Below the pieces are notes generated by a model. It was not told the DNA's origin and did not search any database. It saw only the letters and a program-made list of their open reading frames with translations. DNA of 64,000 nt from an uncultured Clostridia bacterium (GTDB taxonomy: Bacteria > Bacillota > Dehalobacteriia > UBA4068 > CALXSR01). The DNA lies in NCBI GenBank assembly GCA_944391215.1, contig CALXSR010000052.1, forward strand, positions 1 through 64,000, written 5' to 3'. How positions within the stretch are numbered: the first letter of the stretch is position 1; every line of letters starts with the position of its first letter. Below are positions 50,757-60,920 of this stretch, piece after piece. Position numbers and translations under genes: made by a program.

Positions 50757-53739
50757 GACTCTCTAAAATTTCCCTTTTAATTTTACTGGAAATCCCTTGT
50801 ATCACCGGTTCAGGCATCCCCATGTAATATCCTTGCAAGTAATCAACCCCGCTTTTTATTAAGGTAATCATTTCTTCTTTTGTTTCTACTCCTTCAGCGA
50901 TTACTTTAATTTTTCTTTCCCGTGAATATGATACCAAATTCTGGAATATTTTTTGCCTATTCTCATCTTTATCAATATTACGAACAATAGACATATCAAT
51001 TTTTACATATTCCGGAGAAATATTAAGCAACATGGCATCCCCATTGTACCCGGTACCAAAATCGTCTAAAGCAATTTCAGCATGCCAGGAATAAATATAT
51101 TCTTGTTTCTTTAAGGTAAATACTTCATTATCCTTTTCTTCTTCTGTAAACTCTAAAACGATGCGATTCAAATAAGCTTGGTATTTTTGCGCAAAAGATG
51201 CAAAATCATTTTCTGATAATATTTGATTAGAAATCGAATTAAGAAAAATTTTACAATTAGGATCATTATCCTTTTGCGCGGCAAAAAATTCCAATGCTTT
51301 AAACCAAGTTAAGCGTTCTATTTGATACAATTTTGATTGGGAACGCGCTAAAGTAATGATTTCAATTGGAGTTTTTAAAGTAATCAATTTTGGTCTCATC
51401 AAAGCTTCATAAGCAAAAACATTTCCTGTGCGCGCATCTACAATAGGTTGAAAATAATAATCTACCAATTCTTCTTCAATAAAACGATTCAATTCTTCTT
51501 TGTTATGCAACAAATAAGCATCTTTGTTATAACTAGCTACATCAAAATCACTAAATGCACCTTTTACAGTATTTTTCACATTATACATAGCGAAATCAGC
51601 AAAACGAATCAATTCATCCGCTTTGGTAGAATCATCCGGATACCAAGCCACCCCAGCAGATGCTCTTAATTTCAATACATTATTATCTGGTAAATGCAAA
51701 ACAGCATTTTTTACGCCTTCTTCAATTTCAGAAATGATTTTACGGATGGTTTCTTTGTTATCATATCCGTAAATAAATACATAAAACTCATCTCCTGACA
51801 TCCGAGATATAATGGTTTGATAGGGCATAAATCGTTTTAAGACATTTGCAGCGCAACGGATATATTCATCTCCATAATCATGGCCATACGTATCATTGAC
51901 ATATTTTAAATTATCCAAATCCATCATAATAAAAGCTGCTTTTTTCAACAATTCCGGTTGAGAGAATTTTTTATTTATCATAGTATGGAAAGCGCGGCGG
52001 TTTAGTAAATTGGTTAATAAGTCATAATCTCTTTCATATTCTATTTTCCGTTTTTCTAAAATTTCACGGGATACATCAATCAATACGCCTAAAATCCTTT
52101 TTTCTTCTTCAACAACATTTAAACGCAACCAACGGGAAGCATGATGGGATTCTTCATCTATTTTAAAAATATAGCTCTTCGAATTTCCAATCTCTTCTTC
52201 TTTTTGTACATCATCGGAAATTGTCAAGTATTTATCAAGCAATTCCTTAAAAGCCTTCGACTTAATATAACCATTTAATAAATTATGTTCTCTTGGGATA
52301 TCTATGCCTAGCAAAGCAAAAAACCGATCCGTATAGAAAACCTGTTCACTCCCTTTTCGATACTCAAAAGCAGCAATCGGCACATCGGTCATGCTAATAA
52401 TTTGCGATAGCTTAGAAGCAGAATCAAAAACATCGTGACTTAAATTTTCTATCGCCATTGCCAACTCATCAATTTCTCTGATATTAATTTTTTCTAAACT
52501 TACCGGCATATGCGGATTACTTTTTTTCACTTTATTCGCTAGAGAAGCGATAGGTTTGGTAAAACGCTTGCTTACCACATAAACGCTAACCACGCCAATT
52601 AATAAAGAAATGCTTAAGGCGATCCATACTGTCGTTGCAATTTGATTTGAAAAAGCAAACAAATTCCCTTCCTGCATAAAACCAATCAAAGCCCAACGAT
52701 CATTTTCAAAAGGCGTATTGGAATTATATAATTGGAAATATTGAATACAACCAAAGCTATCTTCCTCCATCCGCTCATTTCGCTGCATCACATAACTTTG
52801 ATTATGATTGTCCTGTCCCGTAAAAAGAATTTGCTTTTGTTCTCCTAAAATTTGGCGCATAATGGGACCGCTTTCAATAACAACTTCAAAAGATAACTCA
52901 TCCCCATCTCCTATTGCCAAAACATAAGAACCCTTTTTATCTGGGCTAATTTCGCTATATGGCAATAGTCTTCTTAAATAATCCGCTGATAATTCAATAC
53001 CAAATACGCCATATGGTTTTTCTGTATTTTTATCGATTAAAGGTACGGAATAGGTAACCACTTCTATATCATTTTCCGTTAGACAAAACGGTTTACTCCA
53101 ATAACCCAAGTCGCTCCCCAACATTTCCGGATGCGCCAAAGCGGCAGCAAAAGGTCGAAAATAAAAATCTTGTGCTGCCGCATTTTCATTTGCAAAATCA
53201 AATTGGGGATTCCACCAAGAATCTAAAGAAATCCCTAGTGTTTTTGTAAGGCCAGAAGGCGCTACTTCGATCAACAAATCAGAGTTATCAACGGAATTGG
53301 TCGTTGGATCCAGGTCGCGGATATAAAAGCCTGCTTTGCGCTCAGAATCTTGATCAACCGTAGTGTCCGTTGCATCGCGCCCTTGCAAAATAACGAAGGC
53401 TCCAGTCACAGAATTCTTACGAATTAGATAAATAATTTGCTCAGACATTTTACTTAAAATATCCAACGTTACCGGATTGTCAGCCGATAATTCCTCTATT
53501 GCAATATGGTTATCCTCTAAAATGGTAGAAGTAATATCATTTAAAGTATCCGCAGCAACATCCAAATTAGACCATCTTTGAATCATTTCATTTTGCAAAT
53601 AGTTCTTTCTGTTAATGACTCTTTCATTTAGAATTTCAAAAGCGTTTTGATTCATTTGGTCAACGGTACCGCCCCATAAAATGGCAACACAAAAAATGCC
53701 GGCTTGTAAAATCATAATGATAATAAGAGGAACCAGCAT
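50743..53739 (-). CDS. Membrane sensor with GGDEF and EAL domains (c-di-GMP turnover)
   Basis: 998-residue receptor-type protein. A transmembrane segment at the start is followed by an extracellular Cache-like domain (to about residue 365), a second transmembrane segment (about 370-393), a HAMP-like linker, a PAS-like region, the GGDEF domain with active-site motif MSGDEF (about 645), and an EAL domain with YEALMRP (about 777), DDFGTGYNGDAML and AEGVET. SGDEF is often catalytic; EALMR differs from EALLR but keeps the key Glu, so both activities are possible. The start is uncertain: no good ribosome site precedes the ATG at 53739, and an ATG-A8 run just upstream would join the frame if it were A7. 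A solute-binding lipoprotein gene lies 80 bases upstream. Confidence 0.92.
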   Translation of the reverse strand: MLVPLIIIMILQAGIFCVAILWGGTVDQMNQNAFEILNERVINRKNYLQNEMIQRWSNLDVAADTLNDITSTILEDNHIAIEELSADNPVTLDILSKMSEQIIYLIRKNSVTGAFVILQGRDATDTTVDQDSERKAGFYIRDLDPTTNSVDNSDLLIEVAPSGLTKTLGISLDSWWNPQFDFANENAAAQDFYFRPFAAALAHPEMLGSDLGYWSKPFCLTENDIEVVTYSVPLIDKNTEKPYGVFGIELSADYLRRLLPYSEISPDKKGSYVLAIGDGDELSFEVVIESGPIMRQILGEQKQILFTGQDNHNQSYVMQRNERMEEDSFGCIQYFQLYNSNTPFENDRWALIGFMQEGNLFAFSNQIATTVWIALSISLLIGVVSVYVVSKRFTKPIASLANKVKKSNPHMPVSLEKINIREIDELAMAIENLSHDVFDSASKLSQIISMTDVPIAAFEYRKGSEQVFYTDRFFALLGIDIPREHNLLNGYIKSKAFKELLDKYLTISDDVQKEEEIGNSKSYIFKIDEESHHASRWLRLNVVEEEKRILGVLIDVSREILEKRKIEYERDYDLLTNLLNRRAFHTMINKKFSQPELLKKAAFIMMDLDNLKYVNDTYGHDYGDEYIRCAANVLKRFMPYQTIISRMSGDEFYVFIYGYDNKETIRKIISEIEEGVKNAVLHLPDNNVLKLRASAGVAWYPDDSTKADELIRFADFAMYNVKNTVKGAFSDFDVASYNKDAYLLHNKEELNRFIEEELVDYYFQPIVDARTGNVFAYEALMRPKLITLKTPIEIITLARSQSKLYQIERLTWFKALEFFAAQKDNDPNCKIFLNSISNQILSENDFASFAQKYQAYLNRIVLEFTEEEKDNEVFTLKKQEYIYSWHAEIALDDFGTGYNGDAMLLNISPEYVKIDMSIVRNIDKDENRQKIFQNLVSYSRERKIKVIAEGVETKEEMITLIKSGVDYLQGYYMGMPEPVIQGISSKIKREILESQNRG

Positions 53740-53819
53740 TTTTTTTCATAATGGAGTTGTTTTTACCTCTTTTGCTCAAAGATATGATACTCCTACTTCC
53801 ATTTTAGCTCAATGAAATA

Positions 53820-55261
53820 TTATTTGCTATTATAGATTGCTAAAGCTTCTTGTAATCCTTGATACCATTCCTGGAAATGTTTATCCGTAGTAAATTGAGC
53901 AACTGCTTCTGCCCGGCTTATCCCATTTTTTACCATTTCATCTATTTGTTTCAAATCAGCATTCGCCAAATCCGGCAAAGAATATTCTAAGATATTACGA
54001 GCATCCGTACCGCCTTCAAAGGCTTTTGTTGTATAGAGCTCATGGGTATTGATGACTTCAATTGCCACTGGCAACGATATTTTCAAAGCATCCGTTACCG
54101 AAGAATCTTCAGATTCGGCCAAAGCCTTTTCCACCAATTTAATATTAGCAGCTTCTTTTTTAACTGGTAAATAACCAGAACCAACGGAAAAAGCAATATT
54201 CCGCTCTGTTTCCGTAAACCATTTCAAAAAGACGGTTGCTGCATATTCTTTTTCCGGAGTGGACTTAGAAACCACCATTCCAGCGCCTTGTTGAACGGCA
54301 TAGGCTGACCCATCTGCAAAAACGGGTGCAGGCAAAGCAATCCCTTCAATCGGATATTTATCAACATCATTTACAGTAATTTTATCCGGAAAGTAAGCAG
54401 CGCCAGAAGTAGAACCAACCAAAGCAATAATATCTCCATTCCGCACATCGTCAGAACGGAACTTACGATAAGCAGCAAAATAACCATTTACATACGGAAC
54501 ATAATAATTATCCCATAATTTCCGCATCACAGCCTCATCTAAATTAACCGAAACCGTACCATTTTTTACGGAAAAAATATCTACTCCTAGCTGTTTGCAA
54601 CCAACCACAAAATAATTGGCCATAGCGTCACGGCCAAAAAACGCTTTTCCGTCCGACCATTCATAATAGGATTTGGCCGTTTCTGTTACCCCTTCCATTG
54701 TTTTTAAAGTATCCAATGAGGCTCCGGTGGCTGCCGCAAATTTATCCCAATCTGTTTTATTTAACATCATAATTTCTGTCGATTTCGCAATCGGGAAAAT
54801 TTTCAAATTACCTTGCTCATCAAAACGGCCCTCTTCTAAATAGCCCGGGAAATACGCCGATAATTCTTCTTCGGTTAAATATTGATCTAAGCTAGCCACC
54901 AAGCCAAGTTTATCCACCTGGTAAGCGGTATCTGGATAAGCAGCATATATATCAGGAACATCTCCAGCACCTACTTTTTTATTAGCAGCATTTAATACAT
55001 TCTCAATTAACTGTGAAATATTTCCTTGATTAAAAGCTTCCACAATAATACCCTGTTCCAATCCAACGGTTTCATTAAACTCATTTACTGCTTCATCAAA
55101 AGCAATTTTTTGCGGTCCGTTATAATAATGCCATATTTCAATAGAAACTGGATTTTTGGGATCCAATTTAACAGTTACCGTTTTTCACCACCGCAAGCGA
55201 ATAAACCCAAACTTAAACTAATACAGAAAACCAATAAAATAATCTTTTTTCCTAATTTCAC
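53820..55261 (-). pseudogene. Solute-binding lipoprotein (family 1 extracellular SBP), frameshifted after the lipobox
   Basis: The mature domain, readable without interruption from about 55166 to 53820 (448 residues), is a sugar/polyamine-type extracellular binding protein (IEIWHYYNGPQ near the start, PDIYAAYPDTAYQVDKLGL, and a family-typical C-terminus). The true start is a GTG at 55261, 7 nt after GTGGGG, giving a lipoprotein signal with LFACGG. Just after it, a run of five A (T5 at 55181-55185) puts the frame into a TAA. With six A the sequence reads straight into the mature protein (EKTVTVKLDP). No permease or ATPase genes follow; the next gene is the GGDEF-EAL receptor. Deletion, phase variation or a sequencing error are all possible. 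Confidence 0.85.
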
Positions 55262-55364
55262 TATGTAACCCCACTTCCACAATCAATAAAGAAACCTTTT
55301 CCCTTATACAATTTATTATAATGACAATTTCCAAGCAAAACAATCTATTTATTTTTCTTCCCAC

Positions 55365-56531
55365 CTAAAAAGAATTATCAATTTGTATTATCGTTTGGTA
55401 TCTTTTATCCTCTTCCTGCAATTTTTGCGTAATATAATTTACTGTTTTTTTACGCTCCTCTTCCTTCATATCACAAGGAACAACCAAATCAAAAATCAAG
55501 TTAATTCTATTTTCACCATCCGTCATACGAAAATCATGAATAGAAAGAGATGGATTTAAATCGTTCACAATAGTCACTATCTTTTGTTTTATTCTATTGG
55601 TAGTTTCACAATTGATAGAAATTGGATCCATGTGTATAACAGTATGAATCCCCATTTCCTTGGCAATTCGCTGTTCAATCGCATCAATTTCCTCATGAAT
55701 TTTTACCACATCAATATCATCGGGTACTTCAGCATGTACCGACGCCATCATCCGTCCTGGCCCATAATCGTGTACAATTAAATCATGGGTACCGACAATT
55801 CCATCCCCGCTTAATACCACTTCATTAATTTTAGACACAATTTGCGGATCTGGCGGATTTCCTAACAAATCACTTATGGTATCTTTCGCAATACCCAGAC
55901 CAGAACGTAAAACCAAAACAGAAACTAAAAGACCCATAATACCATCCATCGGCAAAGAGGTGAATCGGCTGAACACGATAGATAAAATAACAGCTCCCGT
56001 AGCAATTACATCATTCATGCTATCGACAGCAGTAGCCCGCATCATACTGGAATGAATTTGTTCAGCCATATAACGGTTATAGGAAAACATCCAAATTTTC
56101 ACTAAAATAGAGCAAAATAAAACAACCAATAAAACCGGCTGATAAACGATAGATTGTGGATGTAAAACTTTCATAAAAGAATTTCGCAAAAGCTCAAAAC
56201 CAACCAAAATAATAATTATAGATACAATAAAAGATGCAATATATTCAATGCGACCATGTCCAAAAGGGTGTTCTTTATCTGGTCGCCGGGCGCTCATTTT
56301 GGCCCCAATAATAGAAACAATAGAGGAACCAGAATCCGATAAATTATTAAAGGCATCGGATATAATAGCAATACTATTCATAATAAGACCAATGGTTATT
56401 TTAAGCGCAAATAAAAAAAGATTACAAATAACCCCCAACAAGCCGCCTAAAACCCCATATGATTCTCGTACTTTATAATTTTCTGTTTGCTCATAATTCT
56501 TGATAAAATGTCGAATTAAAAATTTTATCAT
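55365..56531 (-). CDS. Cation diffusion facilitator (CDF) family metal transporter
   Basis: 388-residue divalent metal efflux protein (zinc, iron, manganese type). Six transmembrane helices; the metal-site motifs DAFNNLSDSGSS in helix 2 and HPFGHGRIEY following, and DSMNDV in helix 5. The cytosolic C-terminal domain (from about residue 215) has the ferredoxin-like fold typical of CDF dimers with HxE-type residues. A longer C-terminal tail than usual (about 90 residues beyond the minimal domain) is present. AAGGAG precedes the ATG. Metal specificity is not deducible. Confidence 0.93.
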   Translation of the reverse strand: MIKFLIRHFIKNYEQTENYKVRESYGVLGGLLGVICNLFLFALKITIGLIMNSIAIISDAFNNLSDSGSSIVSIIGAKMSARRPDKEHPFGHGRIEYIASFIVSIIIILVGFELLRNSFMKVLHPQSIVYQPVLLVVLFCSILVKIWMFSYNRYMAEQIHSSMMRATAVDSMNDVIATGAVILSIVFSRFTSLPMDGIMGLLVSVLVLRSGLGIAKDTISDLLGNPPDPQIVSKINEVVLSGDGIVGTHDLIVHDYGPGRMMASVHAEVPDDIDVVKIHEEIDAIEQRIAKEMGIHTVIHMDPISINCETTNRIKQKIVTIVNDLNPSLSIHDFRMTDGENRINLIFDLVVPCDMKEEERKKTVNYITQKLQEEDKRYQTIIQIDNSF

Positions 56532-56549
56532 GCAATTTGACTCCTTATT

Positions 56550-58698
56550 TCAGGATAGAACTTGTCCCTTATCTTTTTTTGCCAAACAACAATTGATATT
56601 TTCTTCTAGTTGTTTTAATTTTTCATAAAACTCTAAAAATGGCAGTGGCTTACTGTACAAATAGCCTTGAAAACAAGTACAACCAATTTCAATCAAACGG
56701 TCGCGCTGCATTTGCGTTTCTACATATTCTGCCACAATGATAAAATGCAAAGATTGACTTAAATACACAATAGAGGAAATAATATCCGCACAACGTTCAT
56801 TCGTTATAACCTGTTTTACCAAAGATCCGTCTAGTTTTACAATTAATTAATAAACTATCTTGTAAATACAACAAAGAGGTATACCCCATGCCAAAATCGT
56901 CGATAATCAAACGATGCCCTTTTTCTTTTAAACGAGTTAATTTCCGTAATGTACTGTCCGCATTACTCAAAGCGGCTTGTTCTGTAATTTCAATCCATAA
57001 TACCTGCGGTAATACTTTATTTTGGTTTACCGCCTGTGCTAACTCTTTCTCAAAACAAGGGTCAATTAAAAAATCTGTTGTTACGTTAACAGAAACAACA
57101 AATTGTTCTTTCCTGCCATCGTTTATTTTATGCAAATCCTGGCAAACCATTTGTAAAACAAGTTTTTCTAATTCCAATTGTAATCCAGCCTCTTTGGCTA
57201 AAGCAATGATCAAAGGTGGAGGAATAAATCCAGCTAAATCATGACGCCATCGCAATAAAGACTCTGCCCCAACACAATAATTTTTAACATTAAATTGCAT
57301 TTGATAGCACATAAACAGTTCTCGATTTTGTATGGCATATTGTAAGTCGGTAGCCAACATTTTTGCCACAGAACCAATTTGGTCGCCTCTATCTAATAAG
57401 GATAGGAATTCTCCATTTTCAGAACTTCTTTGCCAAAGGTCCAGTAAATCAGCATAATTTTTATGAAAATCTATCATTCTTTTCTTTTCATAAAGCCGCA
57501 CAAATGGATAATAAACAACTAAACCAATACCAATATTGACAAGCTGTAAAATACTACCAGCGATAGACCCTGTCGCGGTATAACCGCTTAATAAAACTGG
57601 AACAGTCCAATCAACAGCAGTTGTTACCAAAGGCACAAAACCGAATATTGTAGCAGCATAAGAAAAAACAGTGAGTAATAGCGGTAACAGCAAAAAAGGC
57701 AATAAAAAAGACGGATTTAACACAATTGGCAAACCAAACACCAATAATTCATTAATATTAAAACCCGTAGGCAGGAAAGCCAGCTTCCCTAATGTCTTTA
57801 AACTACGATTTTTGGAAAATAGCAGCAAAGCCAATACCAAACACAGGGTAGTGCCACAACCTCCCATTAAAACAAGAGTATCAAAAAAAGTTTTGCTTAA
57901 TATTTCTGTCGGAGGCAAGCCAGCTGCAATATTTTGTATGTTCTCTTGCAAACCACTAGCAAATAAATTTTGCGATACTGCATCCATAATATTCCCGCCA
58001 TGCATCCCAAAAAACCAGAAAAAATGCACAAAAAAGATAAATAGCAAACCACTAAATAACGTTCTGCCCAGTCCTTGAAACATAGTAACAATACTTTGGG
58101 TAAACAATTCCTGAATGCTTACTACACCAAACAAAAGTACAATACATTGATTTGCAAAAGCAAAAGATAGTATTGTAAAAAGCGCCGGCAATAAGGAGGA
58201 TAGCGCTTCTACAAAATCCGCCTCTGTACCAGCAGTATGAAATCGCAGACGGAAGAAAGCCAAAGAACGTAACTTTAAAAATAGCATACTGGAGAGAATC
58301 GCCGTAACAATGGCAACAAACATGCCGTTTACCCCAAAAGAAGAAACCGCAAATCCCTCTTTATGCATACCTAAAAAAGCAATATAAGAAGCCACTGCTA
58401 CTACCGGAACACTAATTGCACGCATCGCACGAATATTTTTTAAGCGAGCATAACGATAACTAATGGTAATTAACAATATAATAGCTAAAAAATCAAAACA
58501 ACCTTCTTTTATCATTTGCAAAATTGCTTGAATATTGCCTCCTAACAAATTTTGCAAAAACCCTTGATACCAGTCAATTGGTAAACTTAAAAAAATCAAA
58601 ACAAAAGAACCCACCAATAAAAGGGGCGCAGCGCTCACTAGCCCTTGGCGAATTGCTAAAAATACTATGCTATTTTCCATAAAATTTAATATTTTCAT
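56550..58698 (-). pseudogene. PTS EIIC-EAL fusion protein, frameshifted in the EAL domain
   Basis: The protein starts with a phosphotransferase-system EIIC (cellobiose/lactose-like) membrane domain of about 360 residues (MENSIVFLAIRQGLVSAAPLLLVGSF; GFNINELLVFGLPIVLNPSF). A C-terminal EAL phosphodiesterase domain follows (ESLLRWRH, EITEQA, IDDFGMGYTSLLYL). One extra T (about 56846) after QDSLLIN shifts the frame and the first fragment ends at 56797. The remaining EAL part (VKQVITNERCADII, AEYVETQ) is read in the next frame from about 56822 to 56550. I place the start at 58698 (MKILNFMEN); a TTG at 58722 is also possible. Such a fusion would tie sugar transport to c-di-GMP hydrolysis. The lesion is not in a long homopolymer. 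Confidence 0.85.
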
Positions 58699-58754
58699 AG
58701 TAAAATTTTGTCTCGTTTGCAAAATGGTTCCAGCTTTCCTTTTCTGGAATAAAG

Positions 58755-58786
58755 TAAATAAAAATAAAGCAGCTGGGAAAGCTGCC
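58755..58786 (-). terminator. Terminator after the small cytosolic protein gene
   Basis: GCAGCT/AGCTGC 6-bp stem with a 5-nt loop followed by TTTATTTTTATTT on the minus strand. Confidence 0.8.
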
Positions 58787-58803
58787 TTACGAATTCTTCA
58801 ATT

Positions 58804-59151
58804 TTACGATTCCTCTTCTTCCAAAATTTCATCCACATATTTCCCTGTTAAAAGATCGATAATCTCTTGTGCTTTTGCTGCAATTAATTCATCTTTGTTT
58901 TCGCTAAAAGAATCCAACAGATTCTCAAATAAATGTAGTTCTGAAAGAGCTGTTAACTGATCTGGTTTTGGATTGGTAATATCAATTTGCTTTAAGCCAT
59001 CATAAATTGCATTGATTTTATCATAATAAGATTCATATAAAATTTCTTGAGACCACTCCGCGACTTTTTCCAAACAAGCATTCATAGCCTTAACTGCTTC
59101 TTTCAAAGCTTTCTCTTCCGCTCGTTTTTTGCCAAAAGGACCAATCCTCAA
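58804..59151 (-). CDS. Small cytosolic protein of unknown function
   Basis: 115-residue, helix-rich acidic protein with no recognised domain. It begins MRIGPFGKKRAEEKALKEAVKAMN and ends with an acidic run (DEILEEEES). The reading frame is open further upstream, but the TTG at 59151, 8 nt after AAGGGGG, is the sensible start, and a promoter lies at 59189-59217. It is a single gene between two terminators. No function can be assigned. Confidence 0.7.
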   Translation of the reverse strand: MRIGPFGKKRAEEKALKEAVKAMNACLEKVAEWSQEILYESYYDKINAIYDGLKQIDITNPKPDQLTALSELHLFENLLDSFSENKDELIAAKAQEIIDLLTGKYVDEILEEEES

Positions 59152-59188
59152 AACAAATGCCCCCTTTATAAAAACAAATCTATTTACT

Positions 59189-59217
59189 ATAATAGGGGGT
59201 TTTTCATAAAAAATCAA
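59189..59217 (-). promoter_or_regulatory. Promoter of the small cytosolic protein gene
   Basis: TTGATT (59217-59212), 17 bases, TATTAT (59194-59189) on the minus strand. Confidence 0.5.
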
Positions 59218-59267
59218 GAAAAACCCAATCTTCACATGGTTTCTTTGAAACATTAACTTTATTTCTT

Positions 59268-60062
59268 TTACTCAATCGGAATTTGCATTTCCGTTAACCA
59301 TTCTTCATGGTTTTCTTTATTCCACATACCGTCTATATAATGTTCTCTCGCTCCTTGTATCGGTCTATAACCATTTTCTTTTACCCATTGATAAGCAAAA
59401 GCATACGCCTCTCCTAACGTATCATATGGTCCTTTATGATAAACGCAAATAGCCGGCGCAGGCAATAATTTTTTAAAACGAATCTGTTCTGTTTCTTTGC
59501 CCATTTTGGTCACAGCCTGTGCATATTTTACATGCATATCCTTCTCACGAAACTCCGGATCTAAATAGGTAACATAACAATAATCCGCTTCTATACATTT
59601 CATATCTGGATTTTCCTGCATGCATTCTTCCTCCGATTGCAAAATAAATTCCACTAATCCAGAAAAATTAGGAACAACACCCTGTTTATATTCCGGTAGT
59701 TCTTTTACGATGGCTTGCTATCTCATAAAAGATTCCTCCTCATTACCTTGTAAAATAGTTTGCAAACAAAAAAGTTGCTCTTTGCCATAATCCAACTCCA
59801 ATACTAGCTCGGCTTGCCTATTCCGTAGAATTTCTCTGGCGTCATTTCCGGACAAAATCCGTTTCACTTCATTGATTGACAAACCGATTTGTCTTAATGC
59901 AAGGATGCATTGTAACAGCATAAGCTGTTCTGTTGTATAATAGTACCGATATTTATTTTCCAGATCAATATAGGCCGGTTTTAACAAATCCACCTCGTCA
60001 TAATAACGTAAAGTTTTAATGGTTGTTTTGGTAATTTTAGAAAATTTCCCAATTCGGTACAT
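59268..60062 (-). pseudogene. MerR-family regulator with GyrI-like effector domain, split by an in-frame TAG
   Basis: One continuous frame of 265 codons containing a single internal TAG at 59718-59720. The first part (114 residues) is a MerR DNA-binding domain (MYRIGKFSKITKTTIKTLRYYDEVDLLKPA) with its coiled-coil helix. After the TAG the frame continues QAIVKELPEYKQ and then into a GyrI-like small-molecule-binding domain (ADYCYVTYLDPEF, VYHKGPYDTLGEAYAFAYQWV, ending in ENHEEWLTEMQIPIE), the usual BmrR/TipAL-type architecture. The simplest explanation is a nonsense mutation; the C-terminal half keeps full coding character, so it is recent or a base-call error. Confidence 0.88.
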
Positions 60063-60116
60063 TTATTCGCATCCTTTCTCGCTTGTTCTATCTTACAATC
60101 TCCCGGGACAGGAGAG

Positions 60117-60920
60117 TCAAGAGGGGTTTTGAAAAAAATTTGCCGACTGGACCATAGTTAAAATATCATTGATTTGCGCTGCTTTTATCGTATAGTCTAC
60201 AATCATATTATCGCAAAGAATGGCAAAATTCACTCGCCCTTTGCGCAAACTGTCTTCACCTTGCTCGGCAACATAATAAATTCTTGCTTGTAATATATCT
60301 TGATCAAACTCTTTTGCTATAAAGATAGGATAATACATCGTTTCATAATATTCCTTTGGCACAGAATCCGCAAAAGGAATGGAATAAGAGCTAATATTAT
60401 ATTTTTCTTTTTCTTCTTTCTTTACCAATCTTTTCCTGTCTTCTGGCTGAAAAAGAGCTAACCGCATATGAATATAAGAATATCCATTCTCATAAAAAAC
60501 AGTACAACTAACTTTCCCTTCCTCATCTCTATGCAAATGAGCGGATGAAAAAGAAAAACCGCCTAAAATCCGACGAGGTATATAAGAACCAAAAACATTG
60601 TTTCGATACATTTCCTCTTCTGTAACAGAAAAACTCATATTATCTCTTTTGGCGCCATCCGTCAAGTAATCAGAATGCCATACAGAAGGTGCCCAAAGAA
60701 AAAATTCTCCCTTTCCATCTGGAACTACCTTTTCTGGCCCTGACAAATAAATGGCGGCGCACAAGAAAAAAACAAAGCAAGCAAACACGCCCCCCAAATA
60801 ATATCTTTTTGGCATGGCAAATTTCTTTTGATTGCTAAAGCGCATAGCTCGTTTGGTTCGTTCTATTAAATCATCACTAGGAATAATTTGCTCATTGATG
60901 GAACAATATAATTTACGCAT
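60117..60920 (-). CDS. Putative membrane anti-sigma factor
   Basis: 267-residue protein with one transmembrane segment (about residues 41-62) and a basic cytosolic N-terminus (RTKRAMRFSNQKK). The 200-residue external part has no recognised domain and ends in FFQNPS. Its ATG overlaps the end of the ECF sigma gene by 8 bases, the standard arrangement for a sigma factor and its membrane inhibitor. The sequence lacks the zinc-finger HxxxCxxC motif of the anti-sigma in the first operon, so the assignment rests on gene order and topology. Confidence 0.75.
   Translation of the reverse strand: MRKLYCSINEQIIPSDDLIERTKRAMRFSNQKKFAMPKRYYLGGVFACFVFFLCAAIYLSGPEKVVPDGKGEFFLWAPSVWHSDYLTDGAKRDNMSFSVTEEEMYRNNVFGSYIPRRILGGFSFSSAHLHRDEEGKVSCTVFYENGYSYIHMRLALFQPEDRKRLVKKEEKEKYNISSYSIPFADSVPKEYYETMYYPIFIAKEFDQDILQARIYYVAEQGEDSLRKGRVNFAILCDNMIVDYTIKAAQINDILTMVQSANFFQNPS

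Noticed and set aside
59718-59720. TAG read as pyrrolysine in the MerR-GyrI gene
   Set aside because: No pyl genes or methylamine methyltransferases are in the window and the position is a linker in an ordinary regulator; a nonsense mutation is simpler.
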